Assembly (NCBI GenBank): GCA_910578655.1
Contig: CAJTQE010000068.1
Coordinates: forward strand, 1 to 5,408
DNA length: 5,408 nucleotides
Origin: an uncultured Christensenella sp.
GTDB lineage: Bacteria; Bacillota; Clostridia; Christensenellales; Borkfalkiaceae
Direction of reading: 5' to 3'
The stretch's first letter is position 1. Each line of letters opens with the position of its first letter. The notes below the pieces were generated by a model. That model was not told the DNA's origin, did no database searches, and saw only the letters and a list, made by a program, of their open reading frames with translations. Below are positions 5,396 through 5,408 of the stretch, piece by piece. The position numbers and the translations under genes were made by a program.

Positions 5396-5408
5396 AACCA
5401 ACAGCCCC

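Overview
The window looks like chromosomal DNA from an endospore-forming, AT-leaning Firmicute, most likely of the class Clostridia. The main reason is a complete spoIIAA-spoIIAB-sigF operon, which is found only in endospore formers. Other support comes from AGGAGG-type ribosome binding sites, sigma-A-like promoters and a Gram-positive type lipoprotein signal. I cannot name the genus from the sequence.

Layout: (1) Positions 1-294 hold no intact gene of normal size. On the minus strand an open frame interrupted by one stop (about 274 to 32) encodes a hydrophobic segment, best read as a decayed membrane-protein gene, with a 29-codon mini-ORF inside it as the alternative. (2) A strong hairpin terminator (295-325) ends a class I PLP-dependent aminotransferase gene (330-1505, minus). 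Its only good promoter puts the predicted transcription start on the A of the ATG, so its mRNA may be leaderless. (3) The 322-bp gap 1506-1827 contains a probable fragment of an XRE-type helix-turn-helix regulator (1537-1686, minus), a perfect 10-bp-stem hairpin, and an orphan plus-strand start: -35 and -10 elements whose 17-nt spacer is a palindrome, then a good Shine-Dalgarno, an ATG and a stop after six codons. (4) The spoIIA operon (3300 to 1828, minus) has gene gaps of 1-2 nt and ends in a hairpin 1 nt after the sigF stop codon. (5) A 169-bp divergent intergenic region (3301-3469) carries Spo0A-box-like sequences and a clear sigma-A promoter facing right. (6) The rightward gene (3470-5395) encodes a 641-residue lipoprotein with an M6-type zinc metalloprotease domain; the window ends 13 bp after it.

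How the genes work together: SpoIIAA (anti-anti-sigma), SpoIIAB (anti-sigma and kinase) and sigma-F form the partner-switching module that starts forespore-specific transcription after asymmetric division. The metalloprotease lipoprotein would sit outside the membrane and shares its upstream region with spoIIA, so common control by Spo0A is possible but unproven. The aminotransferase appears to be a separate metabolic gene lying between patches of gene debris. No mobile element, RNA gene or CRISPR array was recognised.
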